Shown: positions 32,955 through 41,106 of the stretch, one piece after another
Numbering within the stretch: the stretch's first letter is position 1
Layout: every line of letters starts with the position of its first letter
Origin: an uncultured Verrucomicrobiota bacterium
GTDB lineage: Bacteria > Verrucomicrobiota > Verrucomicrobiia > Limisphaerales > UBA9464
Direction: 5' to 3'
NCBI GenBank assembly: GCA_903907925.1
Contig: CAIVQB010000052.1
Location: forward strand, 1-64,000
DNA length: 64,000 nucleotides
Made by a program: the position numbers and the translations under genes
Notes under the pieces: generated by a model
Database searches by the model: none
Seen by the model: the letters and a program-made list of their open reading frames with translations, nothing else
What the model was told of the DNA's origin: nothing

Positions 32955-33845
32955 ATGACCACCCCGCGTTCCACCCGGGCCGCCACGCCTCTTCGTGTTG
33001 CGGCGGTTCAAATGCGGTTTGCGCCTAGTATCGACAAGAATCTGGGCCAGATCAGCCGGGCCGTTCGCACCGCGGTCCGACGCGGTGCCGATGCCATCCT
33101 TTTTCCCGAATGCGCCACCACCGGGTACGGATGCGACTTCCGTCAGTTGGATCGCACCGCGTTACTCGGTGCCCTCAACGAGATCGGTCGGTTGGCTCGG
33201 GAACACCACGTCAATCTCCTCGTCGGCACGCCGCTCTTCCGTGGCAACGCTCTGCTGAACTGTCTCCTCGTGTTCGATCGTTCCGGCCGGGCCATTTATC
33301 GCTATGCCAAATGTCACCTCACCGCTCAGGACCGGAAGGTGTTCACCCCGGGCAATGCCCTCGCGTTGTTCGAAATCGATGGCATTCCAGCCACGGCATT
33401 GATTTGTCATGAACGCCGGTTCCCCGAGTTGGTCCGGCTTCCCGTCATGGCCGGTGCGCGCCTCATTTTCCATCCGAACGCCGGGATGGATTCGCTCGCC
33501 GTCTCCCGCACGAAACGCGGCGGTCGGGACGGAATCGCGGTTCGGGCTTTTGAAAACGCCGTCCCCTATGTGTTCGCTAATTCGGTCGGCCCCCAGGGCG
33601 GCGGCCGCTGGTCGGCCGGTGATTCCAAGATCGTCGATGCCACAGGCAAAGTCCTGAAACTCGCGAACAACTCCGAACCGGCAGTTCTCGTTGCCGACCT
33701 GAATCCCGACGACGCCACGGCTCACTACGCGATCGAGGCGATGACTTCACCCCGTTTTCTGGCGCCGGCCTGGCGCCAATTGGTCCGCAAGGTCCGGATC
33801 CAGGCGCGCCAGGGCATTCCCACATCGCCGTCGTTTGCCCGCTGA
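32955..33845 (+). CDS. carbon-nitrogen hydrolase (nitrilase superfamily)
   Basis: The 296-residue protein has the nitrilase-superfamily Glu-Lys-Cys triad: Glu52 in ILFPECATTGYG, Lys in RYAKCHLTAQD and Cys in ALICHERRFPEL. It probably hydrolyses an amide, N-carbamoyl or omega-amide substrate; the family assignment is firm and the substrate unknown. The N-terminal 12 residues before LRVAAVQMRF are poorly conserved. It is divergent from the methyltransferase operon, with 65-140 bases between. Confidence 0.9.
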   Translation: MTTPRSTRAATPLRVAAVQMRFAPSIDKNLGQISRAVRTAVRRGADAILFPECATTGYGCDFRQLDRTALLGALNEIGRLAREHHVNLLVGTPLFRGNALLNCLLVFDRSGRAIYRYAKCHLTAQDRKVFTPGNALALFEIDGIPATALICHERRFPELVRLPVMAGARLIFHPNAGMDSLAVSRTKRGGRDGIAVRAFENAVPYVFANSVGPQGGGRWSAGDSKIVDATGKVLKLANNSEPAVLVADLNPDDATAHYAIEAMTSPRFLAPAWRQLVRKVRIQARQGIPTSPSFAR

Positions 33846-33868
33846 TCGCCGCGTGGTAGCGTCATCCC

Positions 33869-35404
33869 ATGGCGTACGAATCGTTCCAGGACTGGATCTC
33901 CGCGCTGGATCGGGCCGGCGAGCTGAAGCGGATCAGCGGACCGGTGGCGACCGAGCTGGAGATCACTGAACTCGCCGACCGCGAAATGAAGTCGCCCGGC
34001 GGCGGGAAGGCGCTGCTCATCGAACAGCCGACCGTCAACGGCCAGCCCTCCCCATTCCCCGTCGCCATCAACACCCTCGGTTCCGCGAAACGCATGGCGA
34101 TGAGCCTCGGTGTCGAATCGGTCGATGAAGCCGCCGCCGAGCTCGGGTCGCTGATGAAGGCCAAGCCGCCGACTTCGTTTCGCGACGCGATCAAATTGCT
34201 CGGTCAGGCGGCCGAGTTGCGTCACGCCCGTCCGCGCCGGGTGAAGGACGGACCCTGCAAGGAACAGATCCATCGTTTCGACAGCCCGGCGACTCGCACC
34301 GCGCCCTGGCCCGCCGCGCCGGATTGGACACGCCCCGAGACTTTCCCTGCCAATTCGCAAACCTTGCTGAACCTGCCCATTCTCAAATGTTGGCCGTTGG
34401 ACGGCGGGCGTTTCATCACCCTCCCCTGCGTCGTCACCCAGGATCCCGATTCCGGCGAACGCAATGTCGGCATGTATCGGGTACAGATCTACGACGACCG
34501 CACCACCGGCATGCACTGGCAGTTGCAGAAGGTGGCCGCACGCCATGGCCGGCGTTATTACGAAACCGGCACCCGCATGCCGGTGGCCATCGTTCTGGGC
34601 GGTGATCCGATCTTTCCCTTCGCCGCCACCGCTCCCCTGCCCGACGGCATCGATGAATTCCTGCTCGCCGGTTATCTCCGCAAGAAATCGATCGAACTGG
34701 TGAAGTGCGAGACCCACGACCTCGAGGTGCCGGCCAACGCCGACTTCGTTATCGAGGGCTTCATCGACCCGGCCGAACCCCTCCGCGATGAAGGCCCCTT
34801 CGGCGATCACACCGGCTACTACACCCTGCCCGAGCCGTATCCCGTCCTGCACATCACGGCGATCACCCATCGAACGAAGGCGATCTATCCGGCCACGGTG
34901 GTGGGACTCCCGCCAATGGAGGATTTCTACATCGGTGCCGCCTCGGTGAAACTGTTCCTGCCGATGTTCAAGATGAACTTCCCCGAGATCATCGACATCG
35001 CGCTCCCGGCCGAGGGCGTCTTTCACAACCTGGTCTTTGTCAGCATCAAGAAGACCTATCCGATGCAGGCCTACAAGATCATGCACGGCCTGTGGGGCAT
35101 GGGGCAGATGATGTTCACCAAGTACATCGTGGTGGTGGACGACGACGTGGACGTCCACAACACCAGCGACGTCCTGTTCCGTCTCTGCGCCAACACCGAT
35201 CCCGGCCGCGACACCCTCCTCACCCGCGGCCCGGCGGACGTGCTCGATCACGCCACCAGCGAAATCGCCATCGGCGGAAAACTGGGCATCGACGCGACGA
35301 AGAAACTGGCCGGCGAAGGCTTCAAACGCGCCTGGCCACCGTTGATCAAAATGGACCCCGCGGTGAAGGCGAAGGTGGAGGCTTTGCTTCAGCGGAGCCG
35401 TTGA
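33869..35404 (+). CDS. UbiD family prenylated-FMN-dependent decarboxylase
   Basis: The 511-residue UbiD-fold enzyme starts with the standard FQDWISALDRAGELKRIS and contains ELADREMKSPGGGKALLIEQP and GMHWQLQKVAARHGRRY. DEGPFGDHTGYYTLPEPYPV carries the catalytic Glu/Asp region, and YIVVVDDDVDVHN is also present. UbiD enzymes decarboxylate 4-hydroxybenzoate-type or other alpha,beta-unsaturated acids using prFMN made by UbiX. No ubiX is in the window. It lies 23 bases after the nitrilase-type gene, so co-transcription is possible. Confidence 0.92.
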   Translation: MAYESFQDWISALDRAGELKRISGPVATELEITELADREMKSPGGGKALLIEQPTVNGQPSPFPVAINTLGSAKRMAMSLGVESVDEAAAELGSLMKAKPPTSFRDAIKLLGQAAELRHARPRRVKDGPCKEQIHRFDSPATRTAPWPAAPDWTRPETFPANSQTLLNLPILKCWPLDGGRFITLPCVVTQDPDSGERNVGMYRVQIYDDRTTGMHWQLQKVAARHGRRYYETGTRMPVAIVLGGDPIFPFAATAPLPDGIDEFLLAGYLRKKSIELVKCETHDLEVPANADFVIEGFIDPAEPLRDEGPFGDHTGYYTLPEPYPVLHITAITHRTKAIYPATVVGLPPMEDFYIGAASVKLFLPMFKMNFPEIIDIALPAEGVFHNLVFVSIKKTYPMQAYKIMHGLWGMGQMMFTKYIVVVDDDVDVHNTSDVLFRLCANTDPGRDTLLTRGPADVLDHATSEIAIGGKLGIDATKKLAGEGFKRAWPPLIKMDPAVKAKVEALLQRSR

Positions 35405-35410
35405 CTATCG

Positions 35411-35680
35411 ATGGCGACCCGTCGTAATGGCCCGATGAGTGCGACATTGATGCTGGACCCCAACCTCGCCGAGAAGGCCAGGAACGCCGCAGCGCGGTCG
35501 GGCAAGTCGTTCAATGAGGTAATCCATGCAGCGCTTCGGGCTGGATTGGACCAGATTCTTGCGGCCCCAGTGGCGAAGCCGTACCGAACGATACCAAGGC
35601 TGATGGGTCTGCGGCAGGAATTCAGCTATGACAATATCTCTGACCTGATCGCCACAGCCGAACGGGAAGACTATCCGTGA
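35411..35680 (+). CDS. VapB-like antitoxin (ribbon-helix-helix type)
   Basis: The 89-residue protein (possibly starting at internal Met9, MSATLMLDPN) has an N-terminal ribbon-helix-helix pattern: ATLMLDPNLAEKARNAAARSG, then KSFNEVIHAALRAGL. A C-terminal tail (YRTIPRLMGLRQEFSYDNISDL) resembles the toxin-binding arm of DUF2191-type VapB proteins. It would bind its own operator and neutralise a PIN-domain VapC. Its stop overlaps the start of a 19-codon remnant that begins like a VapC. It lies only 6 bases after ubiD but is AT-richer, suggesting insertion by transfer. Confidence 0.8.
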   Translation: MATRRNGPMSATLMLDPNLAEKARNAAARSGKSFNEVIHAALRAGLDQILAAPVAKPYRTIPRLMGLRQEFSYDNISDLIATAEREDYP

Positions 35681-35736
35681 AGTTGCCCGATTCTTTAAGG
35701 ACTCTAGACTTGTCGGGCCAAATCCGGTCGCGTTAA
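35677..35736 (+). pseudogene. truncated VapC toxin start
   Basis: GTG at 35677 overlaps the antitoxin stop (GTGA), the usual arrangement in vapBC operons. It encodes VKLPD, a common VapC opening (V/M-K-L-P-D), but then departs from the PIN-domain pattern and stops after 19 codons. The remaining about 110 residues of a PIN domain are absent, so the toxin appears lost. Confidence 0.5.
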
Positions 35737-35758
35737 GCGCTGCGCGAGGGAACCACCG

Positions 35759-36379
35759 ATGCCACGGCTATTGAAATCGGCGATCATTCTCGGAGCAACA
35801 CCGCTGCTCATAGGTACGCTGATTTACTGCACGTGGCGGCTCGAACGCTGGGACTGGTTGGAGGACGCTGGAGGCATCACCCTTGCCCTTGGTTTCGCTG
35901 CCTTCGTTGCGGGGACGATCGCGCTTATCGGTCACCTTTGGCTTGAGTCTCGAGGCAGGCGCACGACAAGGGGCCCACTTTGGCTTTGGGGCACTCTTGT
36001 TGGCTGCTTGTTGCTTGCCAATTTTCCGGCGGCGCTTTTCTTCGGTTTGTCGGCCCTAAGAATCAAGAACCCCTGCACCATTCGAGTTTTCAACGACAGC
36101 GACCAAACGATTGATAGTCTGGCCGTAAGCGGGCCGGGCGTTCGCATCGATCTTGGACCAGTTGGCCCGGGCAGACATGTGGAGCAGCATCTTTATCCGA
36201 AGAGCAAAGGATCCCTTGAACTTTCGGCGCGACAGCAGGGAGTGCAGGTCGACGGTCGAGTGGACAGCTACGTCACCCCTGGCCTAGGTTCGGACATCAG
36301 CATCAGAATCAAACCGAGCGGGCTATTTGAGGTTGAGGCGCAACGCAACATCGACCGGCCCGGTCATGAAACCCGCTGA
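35759..36379 (+). CDS. hypothetical membrane protein
   Basis: The 206-residue protein has three hydrophobic segments: about residues 5-25, 40-62 and 75-97. A soluble C-terminal domain with IRVFNDSDQTIDSLAVSGPGV, probably a small beta sandwich, follows. I do not recognise the family. Its base composition is lower in GC than the neighbouring core genes, like the adjacent antitoxin, so it may belong to the same acquired patch. Confidence 0.6.
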   Translation: MPRLLKSAIILGATPLLIGTLIYCTWRLERWDWLEDAGGITLALGFAAFVAGTIALIGHLWLESRGRRTTRGPLWLWGTLVGCLLLANFPAALFFGLSALRIKNPCTIRVFNDSDQTIDSLAVSGPGVRIDLGPVGPGRHVEQHLYPKSKGSLELSARQQGVQVDGRVDSYVTPGLGSDISIRIKPSGLFEVEAQRNIDRPGHETR

Positions 36380-36728
36380 AGTCCTGTCTGCGACCGATGC
36401 CGACTTCTCGCGCTTTCGCGGGTTGAAGTGGAAAAATCCGATCGAGACGTGAGCCGCCGCGTTGGAGACTGGGTTCCCAAGGATCGCGGTTGCAGTGGGT
36501 TGGCGAAGGCCATCGTTTCGATTTCGGAATTGATGTGGACGAAATCGCCCCGACTCCTAGTCTCCCCGCCGCTTGGGAGCCCACTCTCCCCGGCGTTGAC
36601 TAACCCAACAACCCGTGGCGGACCCGGTCCATGCCACACCGACACGACGTTTCGTCCCATTTTAAGAGCTTTTGACACCAACGGCCCACCCTGTGGCGCG
36701 GCGTGACACATTTTCCCCAGAACATTCC
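36380..36728. other. 349-base intergenic region
   Basis: The only open frames (for example 36428-36706 plus) have no family features and atypical composition. I see no hairpin, tRNA or convincing promoter. The end of the region should hold the start signals of the ParA-like gene at 36729. Confidence 0.4.
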
Positions 36729-37424
36729 ATGTCCAAAATCCATCTCATCGGCGGCGAAAAAGGCGGCGTCGGCAAATCTGTCGTCGCCCGCGTGGTCGCC
36801 CAATACCTGATCGATCACGAACTCCCCTTCGTGGGCTTCGACACCGACCGTTCCCACGGATCGTTGATGCGCTTCTATTCCGGTTACGCGTCGCCGGTGG
36901 TCGTGGACCGCTACGAAAGCCTCGACGCCATCGTGGAAACCGCGATTGAGAATCCCGACAAGCGCATCCTCGTTGATCTCGCCGCCCAGACCCATGACCC
37001 CATCGCGAAGTGGATGGATGAATCCGGCGTGCTGGAGATGGCGGACGAGTTGGGGATTTCGTTGTGCTACTGGCACGTGATGGATTCCGGCCGCGACTCG
37101 GTGGACCTCCTGAAAAAGCTGTTGGATCGGTTCGGCTCACGATTGAGCTACGTGCTGGTCTTGAATCAGCTCCGCGGCGAGCAGTTCGACATCTTCAACG
37201 CCTCCGGTGAGCGCGAACGCGCCCTGACACTGAACGCGAACATCATCTCGCTGAAGCGCCTGCACGAGGGTGTGATCACCAAGATCGATGCCGAAAGCAC
37301 CAGTTTCTGGGCCGCCAAGAACCGGAGCGAAACTGATGCGAAAGGTCTCGGCTTCCTCGAACGGCAGCGCGTCAAACTCTGGCTGCGCAACGCCTACGAC
37401 CAGATCGAAACCGTCGGGATCTGA
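36729..37424 (+). CDS. ParA/MinD-like P-loop ATPase
   Basis: The 231-residue protein opens with the deviant Walker A KGGVGKS (LIGGEKGGVGKSVVARVVAQYL) with its signature Lys. FVGFDTDRSHG (A' region) and ILVDLAAQTHDPI (Walker B) follow. The pattern resembles small ParA relatives carried on plasmids and mobilisable elements (MobD/StbB/TraL-like) rather than chromosomal Soj, and no ParB gene is near. A role in partitioning or DNA transfer is possible but unproven. The ATG at 36729 is fixed by the N-terminal strand. Confidence 0.8.
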   Translation: MSKIHLIGGEKGGVGKSVVARVVAQYLIDHELPFVGFDTDRSHGSLMRFYSGYASPVVVDRYESLDAIVETAIENPDKRILVDLAAQTHDPIAKWMDESGVLEMADELGISLCYWHVMDSGRDSVDLLKKLLDRFGSRLSYVLVLNQLRGEQFDIFNASGERERALTLNANIISLKRLHEGVITKIDAESTSFWAAKNRSETDAKGLGFLERQRVKLWLRNAYDQIETVGI

Positions 37425-37447
37425 ACCGGGAATTGGGAGCGAATCCT

Positions 37448-37531
37448 AATTTGGAAAGCAGGAAAGCAGGATGGGGAACGGCGCTGGAGCCACCGGTGTT
37501 CTTCTTCTCCTGCTTTCATGCTTTCCAGATT
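37448..37531. repeat. 24-bp inverted repeat with internal GGAAAGCA duplications
   Basis: Arms 37448-37471 and 37508-37531 are reverse complements with two mismatches. The left arm reads AATTTGGAAAGCAGGAAAGC and continues AGGA, and the 36-base spacer is GC-rich. The element lies between the ParA-like gene and yggS, and overlaps only the unlikely upstream extension of yggS. Confidence 0.75.
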
Positions 37532-37590
37532 CCATCTTCTGCTCACCGAGCGCTGCTGACAGATCGCGGCGTTCAACGCATGCTCCGAGA

Positions 37591-38322
37591 GTGTCGCTTG
37601 TCGATTCCCTTGCCGAACGTCTGAACGCCGTCCAGGAGCGCATTCAGGCCGCTTGCGCGCGATCTGGACGCCGTCCGGAAGACGTGACGTTGCTCGCTGT
37701 TTCCAAAAATCATCCCGCCGAAACGGTGGCGGCGGCGGTCGAACTCGGGTTGACCGTGTTCGGCGAAAGCAAGGTCCAGGAGGCCCGTGCCAAAATCCCA
37801 CTCTGCCCCGCCCGCGCCCGGTGGCATCTAATCGGCCACCTTCAATCGAACAAGGCCCGCGATGCCGTCGCCTTGTTTGAAACAATTGAGTCCATCGACA
37901 GTCTTTCACTGGCGCAGGAGATTGATCGGCATGCGGCCAAGCAGGCGCGGAATCCCAAGGTGTATCTGGAGGTCAACGTGGCCGGTGAATCGTCCAAGTT
38001 CGGCTGGAATCCGGATCGATTGCAGGCCGAACTCGCCGAGGTCAATCGATTGCCGCGTCTGGAAATCCACGGACTGATGACCATTGCGCCCTACTCCACC
38101 GACCCCGAAAAGGCGCGTCCCGTCTTTCGTCGCCTGAGGGAACTCCGCGATCGCTGCTCCGAAATTCTCGGTGCACCGTTGCCGGTGCTCAGCATGGGCA
38201 TGAGCGGTGATCTCGAAGTGGCGATCGAGGAGGGATCCACGATTGTGCGGGTCGGCACCGCCCTGTTCGGTCCACGACCCCGCCTCACCCGACCTGCGTC
38301 TTCCGATTCGGACCCCGAATAA
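37591..38322 (+). CDS. yggS: YggS family PLP-binding protein (PLP homeostasis)
   Basis: The fold type III PLP protein keeps free pyridoxal 5'-phosphate and amino-acid pools in balance. The PLP lysine is in LLAVSKNHP, followed by FGESKVQEA, HLIGHLQSNKAR, SMGMSGDLEVAIEEGST and VRVGTALFG, all typical. The best start is GTG at 37591 (VSLVDSLAERL), giving 243 residues. The frame extends to an ATG at 37471, but that would place a palindromic repeat inside the gene. Confidence 0.9.
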   Translation: MSLVDSLAERLNAVQERIQAACARSGRRPEDVTLLAVSKNHPAETVAAAVELGLTVFGESKVQEARAKIPLCPARARWHLIGHLQSNKARDAVALFETIESIDSLSLAQEIDRHAAKQARNPKVYLEVNVAGESSKFGWNPDRLQAELAEVNRLPRLEIHGLMTIAPYSTDPEKARPVFRRLRELRDRCSEILGAPLPVLSMGMSGDLEVAIEEGSTIVRVGTALFGPRPRLTRPASSDSDPE

Positions 38323-38331
38323 TTCCATCCG

Positions 38332-38790
38332 GTGAACACGAACGCCGAACAACAGATCCTCACCTACGTTCTGGCCGGCGACGGTCTGGCCACGTCGGGT
38401 CAACCCACTGAAGAACAGATTCGCGACATCGCCGCCGCCGGTTATCGGACGATCATCAACCTCGCGATGCCCACCTCGCCCGGCGCCCTCGCGGACGAGC
38501 GAAAGTCCGTCGAAGCCGCCGGCATGGAATACATCGGCATCCAGGTGGATTTCAGTGCGCCGACCGCCGATCACTACGACCGTTTTGAGGCGGAACTTCG
38601 CCAGCGGGCGGGCACCCCGGTTTGGGTTCATTGCGCACTGAACTATCGCGTTTCAGCGTTCATCGCCGCGTATCGGGTCCGAGCGCTTGGATGGGATCCC
38701 GACGCGGCGCAGGCGGCGGTACGGCAAATTTGGGAACCGGACCCCATCTGGGCGGACTGGCTCGCGCAGCAGATTCGCAGACCGCGGTGA
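38332..38790 (+). CDS. protein tyrosine phosphatase-like (DSP/BLH-type) protein
   Basis: The 152-residue protein has the fold of the small cysteine phosphatases: GDGLATSGQPTEEQIRDIAAAGYRTIINL and the P-loop VHCALNYRVSAF. The loop is Cys-x4-Arg, shorter than the canonical Cys-x5-Arg, as in the beta-lactamase-hydrolase-like phosphatase group. It starts with GTG 9 bases after yggS and is probably co-transcribed with it. Confidence 0.8.
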   Translation: MNTNAEQQILTYVLAGDGLATSGQPTEEQIRDIAAAGYRTIINLAMPTSPGALADERKSVEAAGMEYIGIQVDFSAPTADHYDRFEAELRQRAGTPVWVHCALNYRVSAFIAAYRVRALGWDPDAAQAAVRQIWEPDPIWADWLAQQIRRPR

Positions 38791-38800
38791 ATCAGCGAAT

Positions 38801-40339
38801 TCAGCGGGTCCAGGCCAGCCATCGCGCCATCAGCGATTTCACCGTCGGGGTCAATCGGGTCCGGTTGTAGAGATCCCCGCACTGCCGGATCGCCTCGGCC
38901 AGCGTCGGATAGGGATGAATGACATTCGCCAATCGACCGAGCCCGATCCCACCCGACATCGCCACGGAAAGTTCGCTGATCAACTCGCCCGCGTGTGAAC
39001 CCACCACGGTCGCTCCAACGATCCGATCCGAACCCGTCGCCACCAGAATTCGCACGAACCCCTCCTCCACACCATCCGTCCGGGCGCGATCCACGTCCTT
39101 GAAATCGCGCTGGAACGCGGTCACCGCGATACCGCGCTCGCCTGCTTCCTGCCGGGTCAGTCCGACGGAAGCGATTTCCGGATCGGTGTAGGTCGATCGG
39201 GGGATGTTGAGTTGGCTGGCTTTTTTTCGCCCAAGGAAGAGGGCGTTTTGAACCACGATCCGGGCGGCGAAATCCGCGGCGTGCGTGAATTGATGACGGA
39301 GACAGACATCGCCCGCGGCGAAGATCCGAGGATTGGTGGTCTGCAGTCGGTCATTCACATGGACGCCGCGCAGCTCATCGAAGGCCACACCCGCTGCCTC
39401 GAGACCGAGGCCGGCTACATTCGGACGCCGGCCGGTCGCGACCAGGAGGGTGTCGAAACCCTCCCGAGATCCCGCGGACGACGACGCACCCGATTCGCTG
39501 CGAAATCCAATGTGGATCAATCCATCCGTCTGTCGCACGGCCGATTCCACGCGCACGCCGCGGAGGAACTCGACGCCATCCCGTTCCAACGCGACACGGA
39601 CGACTGCCGCCGCATCGGCATCCTCCTTCTCCAGGATCGACGGTTTGGAATGGAACACGGTAACCGCCGTTCCAAGTCGGGCAAAAGCCTGAGCCAGTTC
39701 GCATCCGATGGGTCCGCCGCCGAGAATCGCAAGTCGGCGAGGCTGCTCGGTCAGTGACCAGACCGATTCGTGGGTGAGGAAGCCGGTCGCTGCTAATCCG
39801 CGGACGTCCGGGATCACCGCACGGGCGCCGGTGGCGATGACCGCCCTTCGAAACCGAAGTTTCTGTCCATTCACTTCGAGAGTGTCGCCCGAACAGAACC
39901 GTCCCTCTCCGAGGAACACGTCCACGCCGAGATCGCGAAACCGTCGCGCCGAATCGTGGGGACTGATTCCGGCCCGCAAAGCCCGGACCCGTGCCATCAC
40001 CGCGGCGAAATCCACGGTCGCCTCCTCGGGGATCCGAATTCCGAACCGAGCCGCCGCGCGCATCTCAGCCGCGGCGCGCGCCGACCGGATGAAAGTTTTG
40101 GACGGCACACAGCCGGTGTTTAGACAATCGCCTCCCATCCAGTGCCGCTCCACCAAGGCCACCCGCGCACCGAGTCCCGCGGCCGCCGCGGCGGACACCA
40201 GTCCGGCCGTACCCGCACCCACGACGACCAGATTGTATCGGGAAGCGGGGACAGGATTCACCCAGTTCGCCGGGCGGACCTGTTCCATCCAAGCCGCGTT
40301 CGACCGGTCATCCGCCGGAGAGATCGGAGCTGGATTCAT
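38801..40339 (-). CDS. FAD-dependent pyridine nucleotide-disulfide oxidoreductase (MerA/Lpd-like)
   Basis: The 512-residue protein has the FAD-binding NLVVVGAGTAGLVSAA, the redox-active disulfide in GGDCLNTGCVPSK and the NAD-binding LAILGGGPIGCELAQAF. FAAGDVCLRHQFTHAA and a C-terminal HPYPTLAEA active-site segment follow. There is no N-terminal metal-binding domain and no C-terminal Cys pair, so it is not a true mercuric reductase. Its start overlaps the stop of the VTT-family gene (ATGA), making it the third gene of an operon. Confidence 0.88.
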   Translation of the reverse strand: MNPAPISPADDRSNAAWMEQVRPANWVNPVPASRYNLVVVGAGTAGLVSAAAAAGLGARVALVERHWMGGDCLNTGCVPSKTFIRSARAAAEMRAAARFGIRIPEEATVDFAAVMARVRALRAGISPHDSARRFRDLGVDVFLGEGRFCSGDTLEVNGQKLRFRRAVIATGARAVIPDVRGLAATGFLTHESVWSLTEQPRRLAILGGGPIGCELAQAFARLGTAVTVFHSKPSILEKEDADAAAVVRVALERDGVEFLRGVRVESAVRQTDGLIHIGFRSESGASSSAGSREGFDTLLVATGRRPNVAGLGLEAAGVAFDELRGVHVNDRLQTTNPRIFAAGDVCLRHQFTHAADFAARIVVQNALFLGRKKASQLNIPRSTYTDPEIASVGLTRQEAGERGIAVTAFQRDFKDVDRARTDGVEEGFVRILVATGSDRIVGATVVGSHAGELISELSVAMSGGIGLGRLANVIHPYPTLAEAIRQCGDLYNRTRLTPTVKSLMARWLAWTR

Positions 40340-41106
40340 GATGGGGCAGTCGGATTTTCGAGGCGAGATTCGAGTGCGACCCGCGCGACCCGGGTTACGC
40401 GAACACTCACCCAAACCGTGGCGAGCAGGCCCGCGCCGAGGAACACCCATTCGACCGGTTGACGATCGCGATGGCCGCCCGCCAGTTGAGCCACGTCACC
40501 GGCCGCGGCACCGAGCCAGACGAACAACAACGTCCCGGGCATCATACCAATCCAGGAGGCCACCACATAATCCCGCAAACGAACGCGGGTGAGTCCGAGC
40601 GCGTAGTTCAGCAGGTTGAAGGGAAAGACCGGCGACAATCGGAGGAGTCCCACCATCCTCCAGCCTTCGCGCCCCACGGCGGCATCGATCGCTGCAAACC
40701 GCGGATTCGCCGACGCCCGTCGGGCCACCCAGTCCCGTGCCATGAACCGCCCGACCAAAAAGCTCGCGGTCGCACCCAGCGTGGAGGAAACCGAAGCGAG
40801 AGCGAAACCCACCGGGATGCCAAACACCGCACCCGCACCGAGCGTGAGCAGCGATCCGGGAAGCAGGAATACGCAGGCCACGATGTAGACACTGACAAAG
40901 GCGACCATTCCCCATCCACCCATCGCGCGAAGATCCGCGAGCAGGGTCGGGATTCGTTCCACCAGATGAAAATACCGTCCGGCGACAGCGGTGCCGATCA
41001 GAAGCAGGAGAATCAGTCCCATCCGTATTGGGGCGTGGCTCCCGGGTGAGATCGCAGGCTCATTGGCCACCGGACCGGGCGTCGAATCGGAGCCGGTGGA
41101 GCGCAT
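40336..41106 (-). CDS. TVP38/TMEM64 (VTT/DedA-like) membrane protein
   Basis: The 256-residue protein has about six hydrophobic segments and the VTT-family central motif FLLPGSLLTLGAGAVFGIPVGFALASVSSTLGAT, followed by FLVGRFMARDWV and LRLSPVFPFNLLNYALGLT. VTT proteins are linked to lipid scrambling and transport. Its ATG overlaps the DUF547 stop by one base (TGATG) and its stop overlaps the reductase start. Confidence 0.88.
   Translation of the reverse strand: MRSTGSDSTPGPVANEPAISPGSHAPIRMGLILLLLIGTAVAGRYFHLVERIPTLLADLRAMGGWGMVAFVSVYIVACVFLLPGSLLTLGAGAVFGIPVGFALASVSSTLGATASFLVGRFMARDWVARRASANPRFAAIDAAVGREGWRMVGLLRLSPVFPFNLLNYALGLTRVRLRDYVVASWIGMMPGTLLFVWLGAAAGDVAQLAGGHRDRQPVEWVFLGAGLLATVWVSVRVTRVARVALESRLENPTAPS

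Noticed and set aside
36428-36706. 92-codon frame upstream of the ParA-like gene
   Set aside because: No recognisable motif, poor start and atypical residue composition; likely chance.
38801-40339. Mercuric reductase
   Set aside because: Only the disulfide reductase core is present. The N-terminal metal-binding domain, the C-terminal Cys pair and other mer genes are missing.
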